Assembly: GCA_963921195.1 (NCBI GenBank)
Contig: OY992538.1
Coordinates: 239,809,462-239,873,461 of the forward strand
Direction of reading: 5' to 3'
DNA: 64,000 nt
Source of the DNA: Pegoplata infirma
Taxonomy: Eukaryota > Arthropoda > Insecta > Diptera > Anthomyiidae
The position numbers were made by a program, and so were the translations under genes. Positions 42,161 through 55,700 of this stretch are shown in pieces. Below the pieces are notes generated by a model. It did not search any database, was not told where the DNA came from, and was given only the letters and a program-made list of their open reading frames with translations. Each line of letters opens with the position of its first letter. The stretch's first letter is position 1.

Positions 42161-43730
42161 CTAATAATTGTCTTCGGTTTCGGGATTACCTCCATCATTG
42201 CCTTTGTTAGACAGTGTGAGCTCACTACCGTATTTATTAAGGAACTCTATAATAACACCATTTGACCAACCAAAACCAGTTTGTACGTCATATTCTCCAC
42301 CACCGCCATGTCCTCCAAAAGTTTCAGCATCATACTGTAAGAAAATGTTTGGCATTATGCTTTTATTGTAATTTATGTTGTGCTATTGTTTCTTACCTTT
42401 TCAAACATGGATCTTGTTTCGCTATAAGCTTTAAAGTTTGACTTAACCCAACGATGTCCCCATTGGGTAGATAGATTTTTAGCATCCTGAGTACCTAAAT
42501 TATCCAAACCTTCAATAAGTATGTATTGCATTGGGGGCCATACATTTGGATAATCCCATTGTTCACCGGTACGATATATTGTATTGGGAACTCCACCAGG
42601 ATACTTGTCCAGTTCCATTTTTTCAATATACTTTAATACTGCTGCAGAGATTTTGTCACTTGAACTAGTGTTGTAGGCTTTCGTCCACAACGGTGATAAG
42701 TTTGTGGGAACAAAATAGTTACGGGGTTTGTTGTTGATAAGATCATAGTCCAGCCACACGCCTTCTGCTTCATTCCAGAGGACGGCTTCAATTGCCTACA
42801 AAAGAAAACAATTTAAAAATATGTTTTTAATAGAATCATTTTTTTATTAACCTCCAAAATGTCGGCGGCCTTCTTTTCGTATTCTTGTGATTTTTCTTCG
42901 TTTCCAGCAATTTTGTTATACTTTGCTATAATTTTAGCGTTCCAATATAGGATTGCATTTAACTCTACAGGAACTATTGAGCGTGTTTTTAGATTTGTCA
43001 AGTTGCCCTCATGACCACCAGTGTCATTGATAAACCAGCGTGAGCTAAAGTCCATACCCGATTCTGCAGCCGCTTTAAGTTCGTTGTAGTGAGCCTCCTT
43101 TTCGTCATCGGTTGGGAATACAATTGAAGTTTCAACATCTTCGCGATAGGATTCAGGGCGTGGACCTGGAGCTGAGTTACTATAAACACTAACATTGTAG
43201 CCCTTGGCCTGAACTGTGTGATTGTTCATCCAATACTCGAATTCGTGTTCCAAAACATCTAAAGCATCAATGCCAAACTGATTGTCTTTAGTAAATTCTA
43301 CATAGGAATCAATCATAGCGGCTAAAAGTGGTGGCTGTGAGCGTCCTGCGTAATAAATTCTGCCACCATTTGGTATAAAACCAAATCTTTGTACAATAGA
43401 CATGAAATTTTGCAACATTCCTTTAGCCGTGTGAGTCATTTCAGAATATAATAGACCTCTGATGATCCAGTATGAGTCCCAATAATAAAACTCAATGAAA
43501 CGACCTCCTGGCACAATAACAGGGTGATCAACCGGTATTATTGAATAGTATTGAGGATTTTGATGAACATCATCAATCATTTTTCTACCTAAATCCTTCC
43601 AGATAGCATTCAAATCATTGCCCCATAATTTTAAATCAGGATCATTAATGTTACTTATAAAGGCAGGATTGTCAGTCCAGTCATCGGGTAGCCAAGTTAC
43701 AAATTCTTTACCTAGATCATCGAAATAATT
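42161..43730 (-). CDS. Treh: Treh exons 3-5 (catalytic part)
   Basis: Exon 3 (43730-42852) begins NYFDDLGKEFVTWLPDDW and carries signature 1 and the ESGMDF acid. Exon 4 (42795-42397) begins AIEAVLWNEAEG and carries signature 2. Exon 5 (42334-42161) begins YDAETFGG and ends ..ETEDNY. Introns of 56 and 62 bp separate them, all in phase 0. Confidence 0.95.
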
Positions 43731-46700
43731 CTAAGATTAAAAAAAAAGAGAGATTAGTAGGGGTAGGAAAAGTTGCATCTTTTATAACTTCTGGTTAAAT
43801 TTGATGCAGAAAGTTTTTATATAACATTTTAACACTTTTAGCACGTATTAGTGGTGTTGTATGAGAATATTTGAAATTAGGACTAAAATGACCACTTAAA
43901 ATAAGAGTTAATCAATTTTAATTTCACTAAATACATATCGCTCATTTACTTGCATAGTATCATAACTCAAAATATTTTATCCTGCGGAAAACGCGTTTAA
44001 AGTTTACAATTGAATCTGGGTTTACATTAAAAAAGGCCGGTACATGTAATAATGGCGTGTTCTCTTTCCAAACGAGTTTAAAAGATATTAATACGAATTT
44101 TTGGCACAATATAAAGCCATTAACTCATGTTTTTGAGTTATGACACTATGCAAGTAAATGAGAGATATATACAAAATTTTCCCATTTTTATATGCTCCAA
44201 AAACAAAAAATATATTTATGCAATTAATAATACTCATTCGCAACGTTAAAACAAGAAAATACAAGCAAATTACAAAATTGTTATGAAATTTAAAATTCAA
44301 ATGCGATTTTCTCGAAAAAAAAACGAAAAACGCGTTTCTAAATTTTTTTGTGTGGATGGAAAACATCTAAACTTAAAAAATAAAAAAAGTGGCCGGATTT
44401 TTGATAAATTGACTTTTTTAAAAAATGGAAAATTTCAGAACGGGTTTTAAAAATTTCCAAAAAAAAATTTTAATCGATAGCCCATAAATATTTGAGATTG
44501 TGGTGCATTCCGTTTTAATGTGATAAATATTTAATCAAGGCAACTCGCCACAAATTTGACAATTTTTCCAATATTTGACCACGCCTCCTAAGCCCAGATT
44601 TTGAAAATTTGAAAAACCAAAAACGCAATTTTCTTAGTTCCATATAGGGCTATCCAATCAACCTATTCAGAAATTTACGGGATACATGTTTTTCTGTAGC
44701 GGGACATTTGGTGTGGAATGCCTCACATGTGGTATTAAGTAGAAATTTTTTTTAAATATTCTAGAAGGTCGACCAATAAAAATTTAAGAATAGGCGAATG
44801 AAACGGTTTTTTGGCTCTCCTAAAAAGTTATGTCTTTGCAGATAGCTCAAATTAAATATAGTTTAACGATATATAAATTTAAAATGTGTTAATATTTAAG
44901 AAGTAATAGGTGTAGAGTTTGCAGATTCAAGCCCAAAAAACGAGCAGCTTTAGCTGGGTCGGTCCATTATGACAACGGTTGGAATAATAAGTCCCAATGA
45001 AAAATAAATTGACTCCCAACTTTAAAAAATGAAATAACTCCCAAAGGAAAAATTTAATATGTCCCAATATTTGGGAGTTATTTAAAATCAAAATAAAACC
45101 TCCCAAAAAAAAAATTTAAGAACTCCCAATGACATAAGTGCAAAAAAAAAAAATAAATAAGTCCCCATTACAGGAATTATGTCTACATGTTCATAGTCCA
45201 AAAATTATGAAAAAACAAGTAAGAAAGTTATAGTCGGTCTTTCATTATGAAAAAACTTCCAACAAAAATTGTGAAATAAATCCCCACGCACTGGGACTTA
45301 TTTCATTATGAATTCGTATGGAAAATTTTTGGAAGTTATTGCATTTTATTTTAAGGAGTTATTTCATTTGGGAGTTATTTTACAGTACCGTTGGAGAATT
45401 GTTGGATTGGCCGGACAGCTAAAAAGGTGTACCGTTCCGGTCGGTGGGTCCCACATTTTTACATAGAAACTTAGTAACTACTGATCAATAGATCTGGCAA
45501 CCATGTAAAATGCAACCCTAAATTGCACTTGCAATTTAACGTGAAGTTGGTTGCAGTTGCATGCAAAAATCTGACAGCTTTTTCGAGTGAAGTTAGGCGC
45601 AAGTCAAACGGCGTCGCCCTTTACCAAATTCTATTTCCGGTGAATGGTGGACGAGAAAGGTTGATGACAGGTGCACAAATACCAACCTTTAAATTTTTGC
45701 ATGAAATTCAGCAAAAATAAAATTGACATAAAAAGTTAACGAAGAATTTCGAAGTTAACCGGCAAGTTTTGGTGAACGTCAGAAAATCATCAATCCCACC
45801 TAAGCAACACCATCTAAAGATTTTTAGTTTTTTTATAAAATTGTAAAACAATTTTAATATATATTCAACGTGTGGTTGGCGGCCATTTTGCCAAGTCAGG
45901 CAAAGCCGTTTTCGAGAAAAGCTCCCGTATTTGGATAGGACAGCCATCATAAAGGAGTAGTTAAGGAATTCCGGCAGGCGAAATCGTTTCTCGGTAAGCA
46001 GAAAATGAAATTAAAAAAAAAAAAAAAGGTGAAATTTAGTTAGTGGCGGCCATTTTGGCGTGCTAAAAATATGTTAAACTTTTAATGAAATGGAAATTAT
46101 TGTTTGGCACAAAAAAGTCCCATGAGTGTAGTCGGCTATGAATGTAAATTTTGTTTTTCCATATATTTTTGTACATTTTCAAGAAAAATTTAATTGCATC
46201 AGCAAAAGCACCAGATTCGGTGGCACCAAACCTAAGACACCCTTCGGGGTGACTTTTGGAAAACTTTTTATAACTCCAGATGGATAGTTCATGCAATTTG
46301 GCATACCACAGGCAGCCATTTGTTAAACCATCTTCGGCGACAAAATAAATCATGATTTTTAAAATCAGATTGTCATCTGAAGCACATTTATAATTGCGTT
46401 TTCATTATTTAGTTGTTTGGCCATTGGCAATACAAAGATTGAGAAATTTTCTGTAAATTTAGATGCTAAACGTTTGTCGTGACAACATATTAGAGATTTA
46501 TTGATCACATTGATTGCTCACAGACAATCCTCAGATTAATTGGGAATCCATTTGCAGTTTCCTACACTTTTAAGAAAGTGATAATTTTTAATATGTTGCA
46601 AAATCGTTCCAGAAATTTTCTTAATAATTGGACATCTTCTAAATAATTGCACATCGATTTTTCTGTAAATCTGATATGTATTTCCTTTCTGGTTGTAGTA

Positions 46701-49700
46701 AAAACACAACAGCTAAATTTATTGGCTGTTAATGATCGTTGTAATCACATAAACTGATTAATCACTTTTTAGTTGCAAGTTTTTTGTAAATTTTACAATT
46801 CAAGATCATTTTAATGGCGAATAATGAACCCATTTGTACGTTAATACACAAAAATTTGTCACCAACTATAAGGCAGCTCATAAGAATTTATCATTCACTG
46901 ATACATCTACTCGTTGTAGTTTTTTTAAATTTTATGTGGCCTATCTATGTACGGTTGCAAATCCTAAGAAAAATTAAAACAGCCTAACATTTATTTTAAT
47001 GTTTTTATTTGAACTGTAACACCAAAATAACGTAAATTATTTGGTAAATATCACTTTCATAAACATAATACACATGTACATTTGCCAAACACAATTTTCC
47101 GTTGTGATAACAACCATAAATCTGACATTCATTACCGAGTACAATTGTGTGGAACGACGTGCTTTAATTCATGGGTATGCTTAACTTATATTGTCGTTGG
47201 TATTATACTATTTGTAGGAAAGATCAGGAGTTTGTCCTCTATCCACAAACGCCAGTTTGGTAAAGAGGCCGCAACAATAAAGTGATATAAAATTGATGTT
47301 AAATCGCAAAATTTAGAAGCCATTCATATCCCTGTAATGAAAAGGAAATAGAAACACCATTCCATTGATCATTGTAATTACGCCAGCAAATTTTAGGAAG
47401 ATTTTTATACAATACTATAGCATAAAACATCTCAAAAGCACAAAACAGCATTGGTTATTCTTGGGGTGACATCGTTACCCATAAAAATATTTCCAAGCAA
47501 GACGTTCATGCTGAATTGTTTTCGTACTTCTCCGTAAGTAAAACTCACGATCAATTGCACTTGGATTGGTTAAAGTAATAAGGGATGATTGTAAAGAATT
47601 GACAAACAAATTCATCGACAAAAAAAAAAAAACACCATCAACATCACAATTCGTTAACAATATTTTTATCTACCGGCAACCGAAGAAAAAGATTACATTG
47701 AATAAACAGCTGATAGAAAGAAGTGAACGTTTCAACAAGATGAACCCTAGCCAGTGTTAAAAACAGATAAGTACGGTAGTAGTGTTGTTAATTGAACAAG
47801 TGTGGCCAAGGTTGGCGGTTTTATTTTTGAATAAGCGATTGTTTTAAAACAATTTAAAGTGTTCATCGGAAATGTTACAATAGGTGTATTTTTTTGTAAA
47901 ATCAAATAATTTTTATTTCTTTTAAATTAATTATAAAGCAAAATATGCTTTGGTAATTGGGTACTGCCCAACAATTTCTTTGTCCTAGGTCCTTCTGTTA
48001 TATTGAAAAACAAAATGTGTATCTGCGATCGTAGATCGTATTGAAGCTATGTTTCAGCCGTTCAGTAATTAAAACTATTATTTTAATAATTCTACAAAGT
48101 TCCAGTATAAGTAAATTCGTGTTTATTAATATTAAAAGGCTGTAAACTTTCTTTGTTAATAAAATTTAATTAATTTCACAAGATGGTGTATGAAATGAAA
48201 CTGGTTGCATAAACTGATGCAAAGTAATCATTTTTATTTAAAATTATTATTCGATTTTTAATTTTTATGAAACCTTAAAATTATTTTGGGCACATTGGCC
48301 TTGGCCAATGATGATTTAAAGTTACATTAACTCAATTATCATATAGAAATTTATACAGAAAATTTTAGATTTGATTCAGAACGATTTTGGATTTAAAAGT
48401 TTTAGTGGCAACTACTATATTTGAAGAGTTGTATATGTTTAGTAATTCTGAATCAAATGCGAAAATTTCGTTCTTACTAATAAGTCTGATAATTCTACCA
48501 CTATATTTATAAAACCTTGTCATTATATTATACAATTATTAAACCCAATTTGATGTTTAAGCGTAAATGATACAAAGTTTACACTAGCATATTTAATGCC
48601 AATTGATTTGGCTAAAACTTTACATTTTTTAGTATAAATATTCGTGATTTTGTTAAAATCTTTAAAATATAAACATCATCTTAACTATTGAAAATTCGTT
48701 ATGAAATCTTAATCGGGTTTCCGTTATTACACATCGAAATTCCAGACCCAAATATATAGCGCTATGTAGGCAGGTCCGTCATTTTTTTTTAATCTTAAAG
48801 TTTTTCAGATCGTGTAACGATAGAAACTTATTTTTATGTCAAGTTTTTTTAAATTACTTCGAACCTTTGGATTTCAATAGTTAGATTGAATCTTCGTAAT
48901 CATTTATACAATCTAATTTATTTAAAATGATAATTATTTTAGTCATCTCTTATTTTAAGCTTTACCTTAGTTTAAAAATTACTTTTAAGCTAGAGTAAAT
49001 TGTTCTCTGAAAACAAGAAAATAAAAATTTTATGGATTTTGTTATGAAATTTAAATATTGATTTGATTATTTGTAGTGAAAATGTTTGAGTAAAAGAAGA
49101 GAAGGTAGGTACTGGTTCGTGAAGATACATTAGGGGTAATCACACAATTTTAGCAATAGTAGGTCACCACGGTTAAGTCTTTAAGAGACTGTGGGAGGGC
49201 AGCAGTAGATGAACCCCACCATCATCTACACTTTTATCTGCGTTTACAAAATGGATTTTTATCGTTCGTGGCCTGTGGATTTTATTTACAATTTTAGATG
49301 GTTTTAGCTCGCTGGTACATTCTTGTATTAGTAACTGTGTCCACTGCTTGGTACTTGCAACGAACACCCGCCCAAGCCCGACGAGCCATAGCTGTGCAGA
49401 ATTTGAGTCAGATACCAGTGAGGCAAGGCACAAGTAGGGGCAACTCTCTTACCAGAGTTCTACACGTGACAGTTTTAAAAATTATAATATAAGTGGCGCC
49501 CAACGTGGGTGCACGAACAAAAGAACGAAAAGTTCTTATAAATGGCAGTGAGCAACCGTTTAGTTAGAGTGTTAGCAAAAGTTAAATGAAAATCCAAAGT
49601 AATAAAAATTTGATATAAGAGTCTGGGTTTAGGAGTTTTGTGAGTCACAGTTAGACGCAATTTAGTTTTCTGTTCGCAACAAAATTTTCTAACCGCCTCG

Positions 49701-52700
49701 TTTTGAAATGACGTAAGTCTTAGGGATTTAACGATTAGATACCCTAATAGCGACGTTAATTAAGAAACGTGTTCATAAAGTGAGACATAGTGTAAGTCCA
49801 GAAGAGTAAAAGCAATACCTTCTGTTTGCGACACTAAGTTACCCAATATCATAAGATTTTCAATTTTTGTTAATAACTTTAACGGGTTAAAAGCTCTCCG
49901 ATTATGAAAGAAAAAGTTAACATCAGTTTATTTTGTAATAGCAATGTATATTTCACGAACCAATACCTTTTCTACTTGAATATTTAACGACAAATTTTTG
50001 AAGTATCTCATATATTTTGAGTAAATTTTTTTTGAAAAATTATTTTTGAAATTAATGAATATCTGTCATTAAAATACTGTATTATCAATTAGTCAATACC
50101 CATACTACCATACACTGGAAAGTTTTTAAAGAAACAAAAGTTTCTAAAGTCGATTCAGATTTTTAAAATCTGTAACATAATTCATCTTATAACATTTCAA
50201 AAACATCATCTTAAAACAATTCCAATTGGTTTTGCTTTGAAAGTAAGTACTCAAATATTTTAATTTTGATTATTAATATTTGTAGCCAATTAGTACAATT
50301 ATACAGATTTCTACAGAAAAAAAATACATTTCTGTACTGTCTGATTTGCAAAAGCGTTTTTGGATTTAGTTCATAAATCTAGCATAATTGGGAAGACAAA
50401 GTTTTAATCATATTAAAACTAAACCAATTTTAATTGGAAAATAACATCTATAACAAATCATCTGTAAATCTCCTGGTTGTACAGGATAATTGTTTTAACT
50501 CGATTTTTGGAAAATATTAAAGTTCATACGTTTACCTGATTTTAAAAACTTAATTTGGAACAACAAAGTATTTGGATATTTTGATATCAACTTCCATTGA
50601 TATTATCCCAACCTAAATTTTTAAATTGATCTTGATTTCATCCACTTTTTCTGAAAATATTCAGACACAAGCAATATGTTTGAATCGCTATAGATTTCAA
50701 CATTCGGCAAATATTTTTGGATCGATCTAGATCCCAACGATTTTGATAACATCAATTCTGATACTGAGTACAGGTAACGCATGTTTCTATTTTTGGTATG
50801 CTGACTTTTTGAGCATTTATTTTTTATTTTTTTCCATTTTAATAATTTTTTTTTGTAGTTTGTTTACTAACATTCTATTTTCATACGATTTTAAAAACAT
50901 AACTTGATTCAAGATTCACCATAAGTACATTTGGGTAATTTTAAAATCAAGATTTATTCGACATTTTGATCAGAAAAAGTATTATTTGGTCTGATTGTTT
51001 TTGTAAATCTGTAGAAAGATTTTGGATGTAAAATTTAGTTAAATTCGTTCTTTTGGTGAGTTAAAAATCTTACACATTAGTACAAATAAACTTAAACACT
51101 CTGATATTACCATAAATACCCTGACGTAACTTAATTTTTCCCGGATTTGTCTGACTTTTCAAACTTGTTAGTTTGAGAAAGTTTTAATTTTTGATATTTT
51201 TAAATGAAGTGATAGTTATCTATCAATTCGTATAGTCAGTCACCAATCGCAATAGTAGTTGAGCTTTTGGTGCACGTTTTAATATAATTTTGGTTTATCC
51301 GTGATGCAAGCGGAAAAGGATTAAATATTTTATTTATCCTTATAGTTAGTCACCATCTGCAATAGTTGTTGAGCAGTGGTGCAAGTTTTTTTATAAATTT
51401 GGTTTATCCGTGATACAAGCGGAAAGAGCTTGAATAGTTTCAATAATCAGCTTTTTCGGTCGAACATTGTAAATATTCAGCTCTCATTTTATTAGGGTTT
51501 CTTTTGACGTTAGTTTTGGATCTTTTTGTTTGAGCTTTTCTAAAAATTTGTGGTAATCATGGTCAGAACTAGATCTTCGGGTGATGTAGAGGATGGAGCA
51601 GCAGGGGGGAACGCGGATCCTTTGGCGTTAAGTGCAACCACCGGTACGTCCACAACAACAACCAATACGACGACTTCGACTACAGGAGCCATTCCGAAGA
51701 CAACTCAGCATATAGAGACACGCGTTGAGATAGAACGGTTAGAGGATATGAATCAAACTTTGATGAGTCAGTCTAGCAATGGAAACACCACTATCGTTAC
51801 ACCGCCTTACAGCAGTCTTACAGCCCAGACCATACATCAAGAATTCAGGAACAACAATAGGGAAAGAAGGAATGCATTAGAATTGGAACACAGTTATCGA
51901 GCGGAAACTGAAAGAGCAGAGGTAGGGTTGATGACGTCAGCGATCATGCGTAGCGTAGAAGAGCAACTGTTAGATTTAGTCCCTAAATTGGTACAGCAGT
52001 CTATAAGTGCTTTGTCACAACACTCCGGTTCTAATAATCGTCCTGTCGAAAATAGAGCTCCACAAACTAGGGTTCCACAGAATAGACCTTTGAACATTCC
52101 TCAAAATCAGACAAATTTTAACTTGCCAGATTTAAGTTTACCACCTCCAGTTTTGCAAACTCCTTATTATCAAACATCGGGTTCTCAGGCTCAAGCTCAG
52201 TTCGCTCAACCGCAAGCTCAGTTTGCTCAAGCTCAGTTCGCTCAACCGCAAGCTCAGTTCGCTCAACCGCAAGCTCAGTTTGCTCAAGCTCAGTTCGCTC
52301 AACCGCAAGCTCATTTTGCTCAAGCTCAGTTTACTCAACCACCTCAAGCTCAGTTTGTTCCTTTTGCACAACAGAATCATTTCCAACAGGGTCAGAATAG
52401 AGACTTTCAGCAACAACTACCCAATTCTAACGAACATTTTAATCCTAACGGACAATTATTTCGTGCTAGGAGTTTCGACAGTTATGGGTATAATCCAAAT
52501 CACCGCGTTGATAAATGGGGTCTTGTATTTGACGGAACCGATAAAACCGTGAGCGTCTATGATTTTACTGACACGGTAGAGATAATGCAAGGTGACCGCG
52601 ATTGTCCTTGGTCAGAGGTTATCAAGCAGTTCCACTACCTTTTGAAAGGTCCTGCTCTTAAGTGGTTTTGGTCACAACGAAGGAGGAAGAAAGTCGGAGA

Positions 52701-55700
52701 TTGGCCCAAGCTAAAGGCAGCTATCAAGAAAAAGTTTAAGAAATTTGACCACGATTTTGATGTACAACAGCAGATAGCTATGAGATTCCAGAGAAGTCAA
52801 GAATCGTTTGATGATTATTTTGATGCCGTGATTGACCTTCGAAACCAACAGGAAGAACAGATGGACGATGAACGACTTATTTTTCTTATGAAGCGTAACA
52901 TGAAGAAAGCTATAGGTGACTTGCTGTTCTGGTATAAAGGACACGATCTGGAAGTATTTTGCAAAGAAGCACGTGATGCTGAGCGGCAGGAAAATTATCA
53001 GAGACCGTTTGCTTCCAAATACCCGGCGAAAAAGTTGAACGAGTTGGAGTTGGATTGGCAGAAAAGAGAAGAATTTCTGGAACTAGATGCCATAGCGGGT
53101 GGGCGAAAGATAATCTGTTTTAATTGTAAGGAAGAAGATCACTTTTTCCTGGATTGTCCCAAACCGAGGGAAAGAACATTTTGTTATAAATGCGGAATGG
53201 AAGGTGAAGTCACACCGTCATGCCCAGTGTGTCAGGGAAACCGGAAAGTGAACGCGTCCCGGGCGGGGATGGAGACTCGTTCCAGGAACACTTATCCCCA
53301 GCAAATACATCAGCTCCAGTTAGAAAATCGACCACAGCTTCAGATACAACAGGCGCCACAGCAACAACAGATACAACAGGCACCACAGCAACAACAGATA
53401 CAACAACAACAACCACCACCGCAAAATCAGTAAATCATCAACAGCAACAATGTACTGTCCCAAAAACAACATTTATTTTGAAAAACAACAACTTAAAAGA
53501 ACCTGATTTGACACCTAGACTTCGGAAGCCTCTGCACATACGAATGCAGGAGTACCAAGAAGCCCGTGACAGAATTTTTGGACCTACTGAGAAAATCGCA
53601 AAAACTAGGTTGCGATACAATGATCGCAAACAGACCCGTTTCGAAATTTCATCCGCAAGTATTTATGAGGGACCTGATTCCCGCATTTATTCGACAATTG
53701 AAATCAATGGTCACCCAATAACTGGTCTTTTAGACAGTGGGGCCACGGTTACATGCCTAGGGGAAAATTGTTTAGACTTCGTTGAAAAAGCCAAATTAGT
53801 TATACACCCATTTAGGTCAAATATTCGAACGGCGGACGGCAGGTCAAACGAAATCATAGGTCGTGTTAGGTCGGTTATAACTTTTAATAAATTGTCGAAA
53901 GAAATAGATTTCTTCTTAGTACCGACTCTTAAGTCAAACCTATTTTTGGGAGTTGACTTCATGAGAAAATTCAATTTGATTCGTTTCGAAATTAATGGTT
54001 TATCCACCAACAGGAATGAAAATGAGGCATTTGAGGATGAGTGTTTTCCGCGAATGCACGAACTCGATAGAATTCAACAAAAACAATTAGAAAAAGTAAT
54101 AGATTTATTTCCATGCTTCACGCGTAAAGGCTTAGGAAAAACATCGCTGGAGACTCATAGCATTGACGTTGGCGATGCCGTTCCGGTCAAAGAGAGGCAT
54201 TACCCGGTTTCACCTGCAGTGCAAACACTTATGTATGGGGAACTGGATAGGATGCTTTCTCTGGGGGTCATTGAGCCGAGCGAGAGTCCATGGAATAACC
54301 GCGTAACATTCGTACAAAAGGGGGAGAAAGTCCGGATATGCTTGGACGCTCGTCGGCTCAATGACTTAACAGTTAAGGACGCCTACCCACTTCCCCATAT
54401 AGAAGGTTTGCTAAGCCGTTTGGGTGATACCCACTTTATTTCAAGTGTGGACCTAAAAGATGCGTTTTGGCAGATACCGCTGGCAGTTCCGAGTAGGGAA
54501 AAAACTGCGTTCACGGTGCCTGGAAGGCCTTTGTACCAGTTTACCGTCATGCCTTTCGGGTTGTGCAACGCAGCCCAAAGGTTATGTCGGTTAATGGACA
54601 AAGTCATTCCAGGTCGCCTTCGCGAGAAAGTTTTTGTCTACTTGGATGACTTGCTAGTGGTATCGTCCAGTTTCGCGGAACAACTTGAACTTCTTAAGGA
54701 AGTTGCGTTCCACCTTGATAAAGCGGGCCTTACCATAAACGTAGGGAAATCTAAATTTTGTTGCCGCGAGTTAAAATATTTAGGGTACATTGTGGGTGAA
54801 GGCCGACTCAAGCCAGATCCTAACAAAATTCAAGCTATCGTGAACATGAAATATCCACTAAATCCGAAACAGGTTAGAAGTTTCATGGGGACAACAGGAT
54901 GGTACCGCCGATTTATCCCAGACTATGCTACCATCACAGCTCCGATTTGCGATACCTTGAAGAAAGGGAAACATTTTTGCTTTACCGATGAGGCTAAGTT
55001 AGCGTTTGACCAGTTGAAAGACAAGTTGACAGCCAGTCCAATCCTAACACACCCAGATTTCAACAAGACATTTTTCATTCAATGCGATGCGTCCGATGTG
55101 GGCATGGGAGCAGTTTTGTTCCAGGAGGAAGATAACGTAGGAGAACATCCAATCGCGTATTTTTCTAAAAAGTTCACCGGGGCGCAGAAAAATTACTCGG
55201 TCACGGAGCGTGAGTGCCTAGCCGTAGTGGCAGCTATTAAACGTTTTCGGCCGTACATAGAACTAATGCAGTTCGTGGTGATAACGGATCACTCAAGCCT
55301 TAAGTGGCTTATGTCACAAAAAGACTTGAGTGGACGTTTAGCCAGATGGAGTCTGCAACTGCAAGGTTTTTCGTTTGAAATCCGACACAGAAAAGGGTCG
55401 CAAAACATAGTGCCCGACACTTTATCACGTTATGCTTTAGACGAAATCGGTTCGGAAGCAAATATGGTAATAGATTTTCAGTCGAAAGAATTTAAAAGTG
55501 ACGACTATAAGCAACTAGTCGAAACAATCGAATCTAATAAAAATAGTTTACCCGATTTACGAGTAATAGATCAATTTGTTTATAAACGTACAGTGCCTCA
55601 TGACGGTGATACCGTTCGCGAAGACCATTGTTGGAAACTGTGGGTACCTTCGGGTCTCACCGCGAAAATTATTGAGAATGCTCACGTTCCACCAAATGCA

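Noticed and set aside
45523..49492. Protein genes inside the LTR (several frames of 60-96 codons)
   Set aside because: They occur twice only because the LTRs are copies; none has a domain, and composition is like non-coding sequence.
52138..52416. Antisense frame with SLRLSELSLSKL repeats
   Set aside because: It is the complement of the gag heptad minisatellite.
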